Shown here: in pieces, positions 1-5,007 of the stretch
Layout: the number at the start of each line of letters is the position of its first letter
How positions within the stretch are numbered: the stretch's first letter is position 1
Origin: Actinomycetes bacterium
Lineage (GTDB): Bacteria; Actinomycetota; Acidimicrobiia; Acidimicrobiales; Microtrichaceae
DNA length: 5,007 nucleotides
Assembly: GCA_023434535.1 (NCBI GenBank)
Contig: JAEYSR010000011.1
Location: forward strand, 1 to 5,007
Direction of reading: 5' to 3'
Translations under genes and position numbers: made by a program
The notes under the pieces: model-generated
Told to the model about the DNA's origin: nothing
What the model saw: the letters and a program-made list of their open reading frames with translations, nothing else
Database searches by the model: none

Positions 1-622
1 CCTTGGGGATCTTGGCGCCGATCTCGAGGAAGCGCTCCGGCTCCTTCAGGAAGTCGACGACCTCCCGGATCTCGGTCTTGACGCCCTCGTAGCCGGCGAC
101 GTCGGTGAACAGCGTGGCCGGACGCTCAGTGGTGTAGGTCTTGGCCTTGGAGCGGCCGATCGACATGATCCCGCTCATCTGGCCCTGCGCCCGGCGGTTC
201 ATCCAGATGAAGAAGCCGACGATGAGCCCGAGGGGCAGCAGCAGCGGCAGCATCTGGATGAAGAGGTTGGGCGTCGGCGTGGAGAAGTCGACCTTCACGC
301 CCTGGTCGTCCATGGTCTGCAGGAGCTCCGGAGTGGGCTGCTCCTGAGCCGGGGCCGTGGTCGTGAACTCCTCGTTGGACTTCTTGACGCCGGTGATGGA
401 CTGGTCGATGTTGTTCCAGGTGACCGACTCGACCTTGCCGTCGTTGACCAGATTCGTGAACTCGGTATAAGAGATCTGCTGCTTCTGGGTCGAGTTGAGC
501 GACAGGGCGCTGACGACGGTCAGCCCGACGACGGCGACGAGCACCCACAGGAGCCAGGACGGAAGGCCGCCGTTGCGGGCCTTGCCGGGAGGCGTGGCGT
601 TGTCGTTCTGCTCGGGAGGCAT
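1..622 (-). CDS. ftsH: ATP-dependent zinc metalloprotease FtsH, N-terminal part (cut by window edge)
   Basis: FtsH is a hexameric membrane-anchored AAA+ protease that extracts and degrades misfolded membrane proteins and selected cytosolic regulators. Visible are the first 207 residues. A short polar N-terminus (1-21) precedes TM1 (about 22-41, beginning SWLLWVLVAVVG). An extracytoplasmic FtsH_ext region follows (about 42-118, with ISYTEF near 50), then TM2 (about 119-141, ending GFFIWMNRR). The juxtamembrane linker IGRSKAKTY leads into the AAA entry motif F172-T-DVAG177, then VVDFLKEPERF and GAKIPK at the edge. Walker A, Walker B, SRH and the HExxH protease site would lie beyond base 1 and cannot be checked. 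The ATG at 622-620 is well fixed: an in-frame TAG sits four codons upstream (634-632). No Shine-Dalgarno is seen and a TANNNT box lies six bases upstream, so a leaderless transcript is likely. The gene diverges from the DUF3499 gene. Identification is very secure; only completeness is unknown. Confidence 0.97.
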   Translation of the reverse strand, partial: MPPEQNDNATPPGKARNGGLPSWLLWVLVAVVGLTVVSALSLNSTQKQQISYTEFTNLVNDGKVESVTWNNIDQSITGVKKSNEEFTTTAPAQEQPTPELLQTMDDQGVKVDFSTPTPNLFIQMLPLLLPLGLIVGFFIWMNRRAQGQMSGIMSIGRSKAKTYTTERPATLFTDVAGYEGVKTEIREVVDFLKEPERFLEIGAKIPK

Positions 623-628
623 CGCCCC

Positions 629-634
629 AGCCTA
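629..634 (-). promoter_or_regulatory. Candidate -10 box for leaderless ftsH transcript
   Basis: Read on the minus strand the hexamer is TAGGCT, fitting the TANNNT consensus of actinobacterial housekeeping promoters. It is followed by exactly six bases (GGGGCG) and then the ftsH ATG, so transcription would be expected to begin at or next to the A of the start codon. There is no convincing -35 match and no Shine-Dalgarno. The call rests on spacing plus consensus only. Confidence 0.45.
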
Positions 635-676
635 GGAGCACCGAACCGGGATCGACATGCCAGCGGCTGAGAAGGT

Positions 677-694
677 CCCCGGGGGGATCCCCGG
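677..694. repeat. Overlapping palindromes between divergent promoters (operator candidate)
   Basis: A perfect 8-bp palindrome, CCCCGGGG (677-684), overlaps a perfect 10-bp palindrome, GGGGATCCCC (683-692). The same bases can also fold as a 6-bp hairpin, CCGGGG-GGAT-CCCCGG (679-694). TCCCCGG also recurs directly 12 bases apart (676-682 and 688-694). The element lies about 40 bases upstream of the proposed DUF3499 transcript start and about 65 upstream of the proposed ftsH start, where a shared regulator could bind. In DNA this GC-rich it could be chance. Confidence 0.25.
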
Positions 695-713
695 AACGGC
701 GGGGGCGCGACGG

Positions 714-719
714 TACGGT
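714..719 (+). promoter_or_regulatory. Candidate -10 box for the DUF3499 gene
   Basis: TACGGT fits TANNNT and ends seven bases before the GTG at 727, the spacing expected for a leaderless or nearly leaderless transcript. The only purine-rich tract, GGCGGGGG at 698-705, would lie 21 bases from that GTG, too far for a normal ribosome binding site. No good -35 is visible. Confidence 0.35.
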
Positions 720-726
720 GCCGGCC

Positions 727-969
727 GTGAGCAGGAGCTGCGCCCGACCTGGATGCGGCCGCCCCGCGGTCGCCACGTTGTCCTACGCCTACGCCGACGG
801 AGTCGTGTGGCTCGAGGACCTGGCAGCGGAGGACCATCCGATGGTCCACGACATGTGCCACCTCCACGCGGACGCGGTCTCGGTTCCACGGGGCTGGGAG
901 CTGCGCGACGAGCGCACCTCGGCGGCCGGGCAGCCGCAGCACGCCCGCCTCGACCTGATCGGCGCCTGA
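727..969 (+). CDS. DUF3499 family small Cys/His protein
   Basis: An 80-residue protein matching my knowledge of DUF3499, a short actinobacterial family of unknown function. Its hallmarks are an N-terminal RSCxRxGCGRPAVATL block followed by Y-x-YAD, a central acidic stretch, then a CxxH motif and PRGWE. Here they appear as C5-x4-C10, GRPAVATLSYAYAD (11-24), C44-x2-H47 and PRGWELR (54-60). The two Cys and the Cys/His pair could form one zinc site; this is inferred from spacing. The protein is soluble, with no signal peptide or membrane segment. The start is uncertain: GTG 727 gives the family-like N-terminus and fits a leaderless start after TACGGT, while an in-frame GTG at 718 would add three residues. 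After PRGWE the last 20 or so residues are polar and probably disordered. The gene diverges from ftsH, and a GC-rich hairpin follows before the protease gene. The molecular role is unknown. Confidence 0.85.
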   Translation: MSRSCARPGCGRPAVATLSYAYADGVVWLEDLAAEDHPMVHDMCHLHADAVSVPRGWELRDERTSAAGQPQHARLDLIGA

Positions 970-995
970 CCGGTCCACGACGGCCCCGGCGTCGA

Positions 996-1018
996 CGGCG
1001 GTGTGCGCCGCGCCGCCG
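996..1018 (+). terminator. GC-rich hairpin after the DUF3499 gene, possible terminator without U-tract
   Basis: Bases 996-1004 pair with 1010-1018 as a nine-pair stem containing two G-U pairs, around a five-base loop (GCGCC). It begins 26 bases after the DUF3499 stop. There is no T-run after it, so classical intrinsic termination is doubtful; U-less hairpins have been proposed as terminators in actinobacteria. It also argues against the GTG at 1001 being the start of the next gene, since that codon lies inside the stem. Confidence 0.35.
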
Positions 1019-1039
1019 GTCCGTGAAGACTGTCGCCCC

Positions 1040-1789
1040 GTGACGCCCGTGGACGAGCCCGCAGCCAGCCGGGGCACCCGGTCCTGGATGGACCCGGCCG
1101 CGCAGCAGTGGGGCCTCGGCGAGGTGGCCCTCGGCTTCTTCCTGGCCCAGGCCTTCGCCGTGGTGGCGACCGTCATCGCTCTCGGCGCGGCGGGGTGGAG
1201 CGAGCAGTCCGACATCCCGCTCTGGGCGGCCGCGATCCTGCAGGTCCCGCTGTGGGGCGGCTACCTCATCGCCGTCTACCTGGCCGGGACCAAGGGGCAC
1301 GGCGTCGTCGCCGACTTCGGCCTGTCGTTCCGCCTGCCCGACGTCCCGATCGGGCTCGCCGTGGGCGCCGTGGTGCAGGTGGCCGTGCTGCCGTTGCTGT
1401 ACCTGCCGATCCTGCACTTCGGCGGCTACACCGACGACGACCTGTCCGCTCCCGCCCGGGCGCTGTCGGAGAAGGCCTCCGGTCCCGTCGGATGGATCCT
1501 CCTCGCCCTGATCGTGGTCGTCGGCGCGCCGATCGTGGAGGAGCTGTTCTTCCGCGGACTGTTCCTCCGGTCCCTGCAGAAGCGCGGCCTGCCGGACTGG
1601 GCGGCGATCCTGGTGTCCGCCGCGGTGTTCGGGGCGGTGCACTTCCAGGCGCTGCAGTTCCCCGGTCTGTTCCTGATCGGCGTGGTGCTGGCGGTCATGG
1701 CCGTGCGGACCGGTCGGCTCGGCCTGTCGATCCTGACCCACGTCGGGTTCAACGCCACGAGCGTCGTCCTGCTCTACCTCACCAGCTGA
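1040..1789 (+). CDS. CPBP family intramembrane glutamic endopeptidase
   Basis: A 249-residue multipass protein of the CPBP/Abi group (Rce1-like intramembrane glutamic proteases), which cleave or bind substrates within the membrane. Bacterial members are mostly uncharacterised. The three catalytic motifs are intact: EExxxR as E167-E-L-F-F-R172, FxxxH as F197-GAV-H201, and HxxxN as H234-VGF-N238. About seven hydrophobic segments are visible, roughly at 28-49, 59-82, 104-125, 150-167, 188-200, 209-224 and 232-248. This agrees with the family's usual size and topology. GTG 1040 is chosen over the in-frame GTG 1001 because the intervening codons include unbiased ones (CGT, GAA, TGT) and fold into a hairpin, whereas from 1040 onward third positions are almost all G/C. 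GTG 1049 or ATG 1088 remain possible. No Shine-Dalgarno is seen. A 17-bp tandem repeat begins at the stop codon. Family is certain; substrate is unknown, and neither CAAX processing nor bacteriocin immunity is supported by context. Confidence 0.93.
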   Translation: MTPVDEPAASRGTRSWMDPAAQQWGLGEVALGFFLAQAFAVVATVIALGAAGWSEQSDIPLWAAAILQVPLWGGYLIAVYLAGTKGHGVVADFGLSFRLPDVPIGLAVGAVVQVAVLPLLYLPILHFGGYTDDDLSAPARALSEKASGPVGWILLALIVVVGAPIVEELFFRGLFLRSLQKRGLPDWAAILVSAAVFGAVHFQALQFPGLFLIGVVLAVMAVRTGRLGLSILTHVGFNATSVVLLYLTS

Positions 1790-1825
1790 TCGAGCTCGCC
1801 GGCTGATCGACCTCGCCGGCTGATC
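1785..1825 (+). repeat. 17-bp tandem repeat across the protease stop codon
   Basis: The unit GCTGATCGAGCTCGCCG (1785-1801) is followed by a copy with one change (1802-1818, G to C at unit position 10), then by a partial third copy, GCTGATC (1819-1825). The TGA stop of the CPBP gene lies in the first copy, so TGA recurs every 17 bases in successive reading frames. This looks like a small local duplication at the 3' end. Confidence 0.75.
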
Positions 1826-2037
1826 CGGCATCGGCCGAACCGGTACGTCCGACGGCCCGGCACGATCGAGAGCCCCGAGGCGTGGGTCGCTCGGCCCCGA
1901 TCCCTAGGTCGATCGGCCCATTCGTGTCCGGATCGCTCACGCGATGCGCTCGCCGTGCCGACGGAGAGTGGTCGCCGGGGACTGGTTCCGGCGGCGCGGG
2001 TCCGGCCGTGCTCCGGACCTGCGAGCTGGGAGGCACC
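1790..2037. other. 248-base gene-free stretch between the protease and zinc-knuckle genes
   Basis: I find no gene here. An open frame runs from GTG 1882 into the next gene, but its codons are not G/C-biased at the third position (GGT, CCT, CCA, GGA, CGA, GCT, ACT and others), so it is probably untranslated. The left end holds most of the 17-bp repeat and a weak hairpin, GCCGG-CTGAT-CCGGC (1815-1829). In the middle, GATCG (1864-1868) can pair with CGATC (1898-1902) around an inner CCGAG/CTCGG stem (1875-1879 with 1890-1894). No convincing promoter was found, although the downstream gene's strong ribosome binding site implies a leadered transcript, either starting in this region or reading through from upstream. 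Confidence 0.5.
2028..2033 (+). promoter_or_regulatory. Strong Shine-Dalgarno fixing the zinc-knuckle gene start
   Basis: GGGAGG ends four bases before the ATG at 2038. It is the clearest ribosome binding site in the window and decides this start against the longer open frame that begins at GTG 1882. Confidence 0.75.
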
Positions 2038-2235
2038 ATGTCGAGCTGTCAGATGTGCAGCAACGAGCTCGTCGAGATCCGGTTGACGATCGACGGCTCA
2101 CGCCTGGTCATGCGCTCGTGCTCGACCTGCGACACGCGGAGCTGGCACCGCGACGGCGAGAACGTGGAGCTGGACGGGGTGCTGACCGACATCAGCTCCG
2201 TTCCGACCCGCTACCGCCGTTCCCTGTCCTCCTGA
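2038..2235 (+). CDS. Small protein with two CxxC zinc knuckles, function unknown
   Basis: A 65-residue hypothetical protein. Two CxxC pairs, C4-QM-C7 and C28-ST-C31, are 20 residues apart, a typical layout for a four-cysteine zinc ribbon. The stretch between them (ELVEIRLTIDGSRLVMRS) reads as two beta strands joined by a turn, which also fits a ribbon fold. After the second knuckle come an aromatic and charged part (SWHRDGE, 35-41) and a polar tail ending RYRRSLSS. There is no signal peptide or membrane segment, so it is probably cytosolic. The start is well supported by GGGAGG four bases upstream. I do not recognise a named family. Bacterial proteins of this size and layout often bind nucleic acid or a protein partner, but nothing here shows which. 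It stands alone between the protease gene (248 bases away) and the GT-C-like gene (118 bases away), on the same strand as both. Third-position G/C bias supports real coding. Confidence 0.75.
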   Translation: MSSCQMCSNELVEIRLTIDGSRLVMRSCSTCDTRSWHRDGENVELDGVLTDISSVPTRYRRSLSS

Positions 2236-2281
2236 CGACCGCCCTGACGCGGCCGTCCCGAACAGCAGGCCCGGTCGGCCT

Positions 2282-2307
2282 CCTGAGCCGGACGGTGGCG
2301 GCTCGGG
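2282..2307 (+). terminator. Nine-pair hairpin upstream of the GT-C-like gene, possible terminator or attenuator
   Basis: CCTGAGCCG (2282-2290) pairs with CGGCTCGGG (2299-2307) around an eight-base loop, with one G-U pair. It lies 46 bases after the zinc-knuckle stop and has no T-run after it. Its right arm shares bases 2304-2307 with a second hairpin, CGGGTC-GAT-GACCCG (2304-2318), so both cannot form at once. Confidence 0.35.
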
Positions 2308-2344
2308 TCGATGACCCGTTCGGGCGGCCGGGATCTGCCACGAT

Positions 2345-2348
2345 GAGG
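2345..2348 (+). promoter_or_regulatory. Ribosome binding site of the GT-C-like gene
   Basis: GAGG sits five bases before the ATG at 2354, a normal spacing. It is short, but there is no competing in-frame start close by, and the codons downstream of 2354 are immediately G/C-biased at the third position. Confidence 0.5.
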
Positions 2349-2353
2349 CCCCC

Positions 2354-5007
2354 ATGGACCTCAGCCCTCCACCGAGCTCCGGCGCGCCCGCGGACGGATC
2401 CGACGGCCCGGACGACGTCGACGACTCCGCCGTCGACGCACCCGGCGACCTCGACGCCGGTGCTGCGGCCGACGCCGGTGCTGCGGCCGATCCTGACGCT
2501 GCGGCCGATCCTGGCTGGATCGTCGATCCTGCGGCCGACGAGCACCGCCGGGACGATGGCGACGCGCTGATCGAGGTCGACGACCCCCGCCACACGGCGC
2601 GGGAGCTCGCCGACATCGTCTCGTGGCTGGTCGTCGCGGTCACGTGCCTGTTCGTCTTCGTCTCGCTGAGCCCCTGGGGGATCTTCAGCACGAACACGCC
2701 GACCGGCGGCGACATGGGTGCACACGTCTGGGGACCCGCGTTCCTGCGGGACCACCTGCTGCCCGAGTTCCGCCTCACCGGGTGGACGCCCGACTGGTAC
2801 GCCGGCTTCCCCGCCTACGTCTTCTACATGGTGATCCCGTCGTTGCTGATCGTGATCATCAACGTCGGCCCGCCCATCTGGCTGAGCCCGTTCCTGTTGG
2901 CGCTCCTCGCCGCGGTCGCATGGGTGGTGAGCAAGCGGGTGACGAACCACGTCGTGCGGGTCCTCTGCTGGATCCTGCTCGGCCTCGGCGCGGTGCTCAG
3001 CGTGCCGGTGCCCTACGAGGTGGCGTTCAAGGTCGTGACCGTGTCGGGCCTGGTGACCCTGCCGCTCGCCGCCTTCGCCCTGGCCCGCTCGTTCAAGATG
3101 CCGTTCCCCGGCCCGGCGCTGGTCGCGGTCGGCGCTGCCGGCTTCCTGTACGAGACCGGCTACACCATCCTCGGCGGCAACATCACGTCGACGATGGCGG
3201 GGGAGTTCGCCTTCTCGATCTCGCTCACGCTGTGCGTCCTCTACCTGGCGGTGCTCGTCAAGGGCGTGCGGACCGGCCGTCAGATGGCGCTCGCCGCGAC
3301 GCTGTTCGGCCTGGTGGTCCTGTGCCACATCATCCCGGCGATGTTCGCCGTGGTGGCGACGATCATCTTCTTCCTCACCCGCCGGGAGGACAGGGTCCCG
3401 TGGTGGGACTCGGTCCCCGTGGCCCGCGGCATCGCCGCGGGCCTGGTCGTGGTGACGGCGTTGACGCTGGTGTTCCGCCCCGAGGCCTTCCCGATCGTCG
3501 CCACGATCGTGGTCGTGCTGCTGTTCGTCGGCCTCGACCTCAGGGCCCTGACCTTCTCGACGATCACGCTGCCGGTCGGCGGTCTGCTCGCCTGCTTCTG
3601 GTTCGTCCCGTTCTTCCTGAACAGCAAGTTCATGAACGACATGGGGTGGGAGAAGTACACCAAGTACGCCGAGTACCTCTGGCCCCAGACAGAGCAGTTC
3701 GACATGCCGTACCGCAACGTCGTGTTCGCGCTGGCGGGCCTGGGCGTGCTGCTGGCGATCGTGCACCGGCAGCGGATCGGCTGGTTCCTGGCCGTGGTGG
3801 TCATGGCCATGGCGTGGGCGTTCCGCTTCGCCCCGCAGTGGCGGCTGTGGAACGCCCGGATCCTGCCCTTCTACTACTTGGCCCTCTACCTCCTGGCCGC
3901 CGTCGCAGTGGCGCTCCTGATCCGCTCGGTCGCCCTGGTCGCCGCGGATCTGGCCCGACGTCGCCAGGAGCCGGTGCTCGTCGGCATCGTGGGCGTCGTC
4001 CTGGTCCTCGCCGTAGTCGGCGTCACCTACGGGGGAGCTCTGCGGATCCTCCCCGGTGGCCGGCTGGAGACCGACGCGGCGGGTGTGACCTCCTACCGCT
4101 GGCTCGGCCTGGAGTGGCACAAGCAGAACGTCTCGTCGAGCTGGGCCAAGTACAACTACGAGGGCCTCGAGGGTCGGGAGGCGTACCCCGAGTTCCGCGA
4201 GATCGTCGACACGATGGGCGAGGTCGGCAAGGAGAACGGCTGCGGGCGGGCCATGTGGGAGTACGAGCCCCGGTTGGACCGCTTCGGCACCCCGATGGCG
4301 CTGATGCTGCTGCCGTACTTCACCGACGGGTGCATCGGTTCCATGGAGGGCCTCTACTTCGAGGCCAGCTCCACGACCCCGTTCCACTTCCTCAACCAGT
4401 CGGAGCTGTCGTCGCAGCCCAGCCGGGCCCAGCGCGACATGCCGTACTCGGCGCTCGACATGGAGCTCGGCATCTCGCACCTCCAGATGCTGGGGGTCAA
4501 GTACTACATGGCCACCTCCGACGCCGCGATCGCCGCGGCCCGGGCCGACGACCGCTTGACGGAGCTGCGCACGATCACGCCCGCTCCGACCGCCGACGGC
4601 GTGCAGCACCAGTGGGTGGTGTTCGAGGTGGCCGACAGCGACCTCGTCACGCCGCTGACGTGCGAGCCGGTCGTGCTCGAGGGCGAGGACGATCACATCG
4701 ACGGCTGGGTGTACGCCAAGGAGCGCTCCGCGCCGCTGCCCGGCCAGGAGGTCGGGGCCAAGACGGCCGGCCCGGCGGTGGTCTGGTACCAGAACCCGGA
4801 CCGTTGGAACGTGCCGCTGGCGACGTCGGGTCCGTCTGACTGGGAGCGGGTGTCGCCGACCGACACCGATCCTCCCTGCAACGCCGTCCCCGAGGTGACA
4901 GTCTCCAACGTCAGCGACGAGGGCGACTCCATCTCCTTCGACGTGTCGAAGCCCGGGACCCCGGTGCTGATCAAGACGTCGTTCTTCCCCAACTTCCACG
5001 CCGAGGG
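2354..5007 (+). CDS. Polytopic GT-C / YfhO-like (PTPS-related) membrane protein, C-terminus cut by window edge
   Basis: The frame is open from ATG 2354 to the window end: 884 complete codons and no stop. Residues 1-85 are an acidic Asp/Ala/Pro-rich tail, presumably cytosolic. About 14-15 hydrophobic segments follow, from SWLLVA-like TM1 (near 88-107) to about 562. Then comes a hydrophilic region (about 565-884), presumably extracytoplasmic. Signatures I associate with GT-C type proteins annotated as YfhO or '6-pyruvoyl-tetrahydropterin synthase related' are D120-MGAH124 after TM1, GWTPDWYAGFPAYVFY (143-158), GGNITSTMAGEFAFS (274-288), CHIIPAMF (324-331) and RLWNARILPFYYL (497-509). In the C-terminal part, LGVKYYMA (713-720) and FFPNFHAEG at the edge are also typical. 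Such proteins are thought to transfer sugars from polyprenyl-phosphate donors to envelope polymers or proteins; donor and acceptor cannot be read here. The exported part has four cysteines (630, 660, 770, 842), enough for two disulfides. An 18-bp repeat builds part of the tail. The gene is certain; the family is likely and the activity inferred. Confidence 0.85.
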   Translation, partial: MDLSPPPSSGAPADGSDGPDDVDDSAVDAPGDLDAGAAADAGAAADPDAAADPGWIVDPAADEHRRDDGDALIEVDDPRHTARELADIVSWLVVAVTCLFVFVSLSPWGIFSTNTPTGGDMGAHVWGPAFLRDHLLPEFRLTGWTPDWYAGFPAYVFYMVIPSLLIVIINVGPPIWLSPFLLALLAAVAWVVSKRVTNHVVRVLCWILLGLGAVLSVPVPYEVAFKVVTVSGLVTLPLAAFALARSFKMPFPGPALVAVGAAGFLYETGYTILGGNITSTMAGEFAFSISLTLCVLYLAVLVKGVRTGRQMALAATLFGLVVLCHIIPAMFAVVATIIFFLTRREDRVPWWDSVPVARGIAAGLVVVTALTLVFRPEAFPIVATIVVVLLFVGLDLRALTFSTITLPVGGLLACFWFVPFFLNSKFMNDMGWEKYTKYAEYLWPQTEQFDMPYRNVVFALAGLGVLLAIVHRQRIGWFLAVVVMAMAWAFRFAPQWRLWNARILPFYYLALYLLAAVAVALLIRSVALVAADLARRRQEPVLVGIVGVVLVLAVVGVTYGGALRILPGGRLETDAAGVTSYRWLGLEWHKQNVSSSWAKYNYEGLEGREAYPEFREIVDTMGEVGKENGCGRAMWEYEPRLDRFGTPMALMLLPYFTDGCIGSMEGLYFEASSTTPFHFLNQSELSSQPSRAQRDMPYSALDMELGISHLQMLGVKYYMATSDAAIAAARADDRLTELRTITPAPTADGVQHQWVVFEVADSDLVTPLTCEPVVLEGEDDHIDGWVYAKERSAPLPGQEVGAKTAGPAVVWYQNPDRWNVPLATSGPSDWERVSPTDTDPPCNAVPEVTVSNVSDEGDSISFDVSKPGTPVLIKTSFFPNFHAE
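2453..2536 (+). repeat. 18-bp coding tandem repeat in the acidic N-terminal tail
   Basis: GACGCCGGTGCTGCGGCC occurs twice identically (2453-2470, 2471-2488), then once with changes (2489-2506, GATCCTGACGCTGCGGCC), then as two degenerate copies starting GATCCT (2507 and 2525). Translation gives DAGAAA, DAGAAA, DPDAAA, DPGWIV and DPAAD at residues 34-62. The period is a multiple of three, so copy changes keep the frame. Confidence 0.85.

Noticed and set aside
1040..1789. CPBP protein as a bacteriocin immunity or prenyl-protein processing factor
   Set aside because: No bacteriocin precursor, exporter or CaaX-ending protein is visible nearby. Only the family-level protease call is supported.
1815..1829. 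GCCGG-CTGAT-CCGGC hairpin as a terminator of the protease gene
   Set aside because: The stem has only five pairs, there is no T-run, and the structure arises from the tandem repeat sequence.
632..1831. 399-codon minus-strand open frame opposite the DUF3499 and CPBP genes
   Set aside because: It is a composition-driven shadow: Arg/Gly/Gln-rich, with no motifs, and it covers two genes with clear family signatures on the other strand.
1882..2037. N-terminal extension of the zinc-knuckle protein from GTG 1882
   Set aside because: Codons here lack the G/C third-position bias of true genes in the window, and GGGAGG immediately before ATG 2038 explains the start.
2623..4839. 738-codon open frame on the plus strand inside the GT-C-like gene
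   Set aside because: Its translation is Arg/Pro/Gly-rich and lacks recognisable domains. It is offset by one frame from the real gene, which runs unbroken from 2354 to the window end and encodes hydrophobic segments.
2192..4999. 935-codon open frame on the minus strand opposite the GT-C-like gene
   Set aside because: Its translation is Arg/Gly/Asp/His-rich low-complexity protein with no membrane segments or known motifs. It is the antisense shadow of a G/C-third-position-biased gene whose plus-strand frame has clear conserved motifs throughout.
2354..5007. Literal reading of 'pyruvoyl-tetrahydropterin synthase related' as a pterin enzyme
   Set aside because: The protein is a polytopic membrane protein with GT-C-like motifs. 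It shows nothing like the small soluble zinc enzyme 6-pyruvoyl-tetrahydropterin synthase; the family name is historical.
1..5007. Mobile element, CRISPR array, RNA gene or defence cassette
   Set aside because: I saw no terminal inverted repeats, transposase or integrase motifs, regularly spaced repeats, tRNA-like folds or nuclease/helicase genes. Base and codon use look uniform across the window.

Overview
The window is GC-rich chromosomal DNA with strong G/C preference at third codon positions. A DUF3499 protein (an actinobacterial family) and GTG starts without Shine-Dalgarno sequences point to Actinomycetota. The sequence style of the FtsH and the large membrane protein suggests class Acidimicrobiia, but that last step is recollection, not something tested here.

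Layout: bases 1-622 (minus strand) hold the first 207 codons of ftsH, the membrane-anchored AAA+ zinc protease; the ATPase and protease parts lie beyond the left edge. A short divergent promoter region (623-726) follows. To its right, all genes are on the plus strand: a small DUF3499 Cys/His protein (727-969), a CPBP-family intramembrane glutamic protease (1040-1789), a 65-residue protein with two CxxC knuckles (2038-2235), and a very large polytopic membrane protein (2354 to beyond 5007). The last looks like a GT-C / YfhO-like, 'PTPS-related' protein with a large exported C-terminal domain. It is the biggest real gene here, although long competing open frames overlap it on both strands.

Between the genes are several small structures: candidate leaderless -10 boxes for ftsH and the DUF3499 gene, palindromes between them, a GC-rich hairpin before the protease gene, a 17-bp tandem repeat across the protease stop codon, a 248-base gene-free stretch, and two overlapping hairpins before the large membrane-protein gene. 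The spacings (70, 248 and 118 bases) and hairpins argue against one tight operon.

Functionally the window is a cell-envelope neighbourhood: two membrane proteases (FtsH and CPBP) and a probable lipid-linked sugar transferase or related envelope polymer enzyme, plus two small probable metal-binding proteins of unknown role. I see no phage, transposon, CRISPR, RNA gene or defence cassette. Nothing here amounts to a clearly new system; the best leads are the large GT-C-like protein, the leaderless divergent promoters and the overlapping hairpins upstream of the GT-C-like gene.
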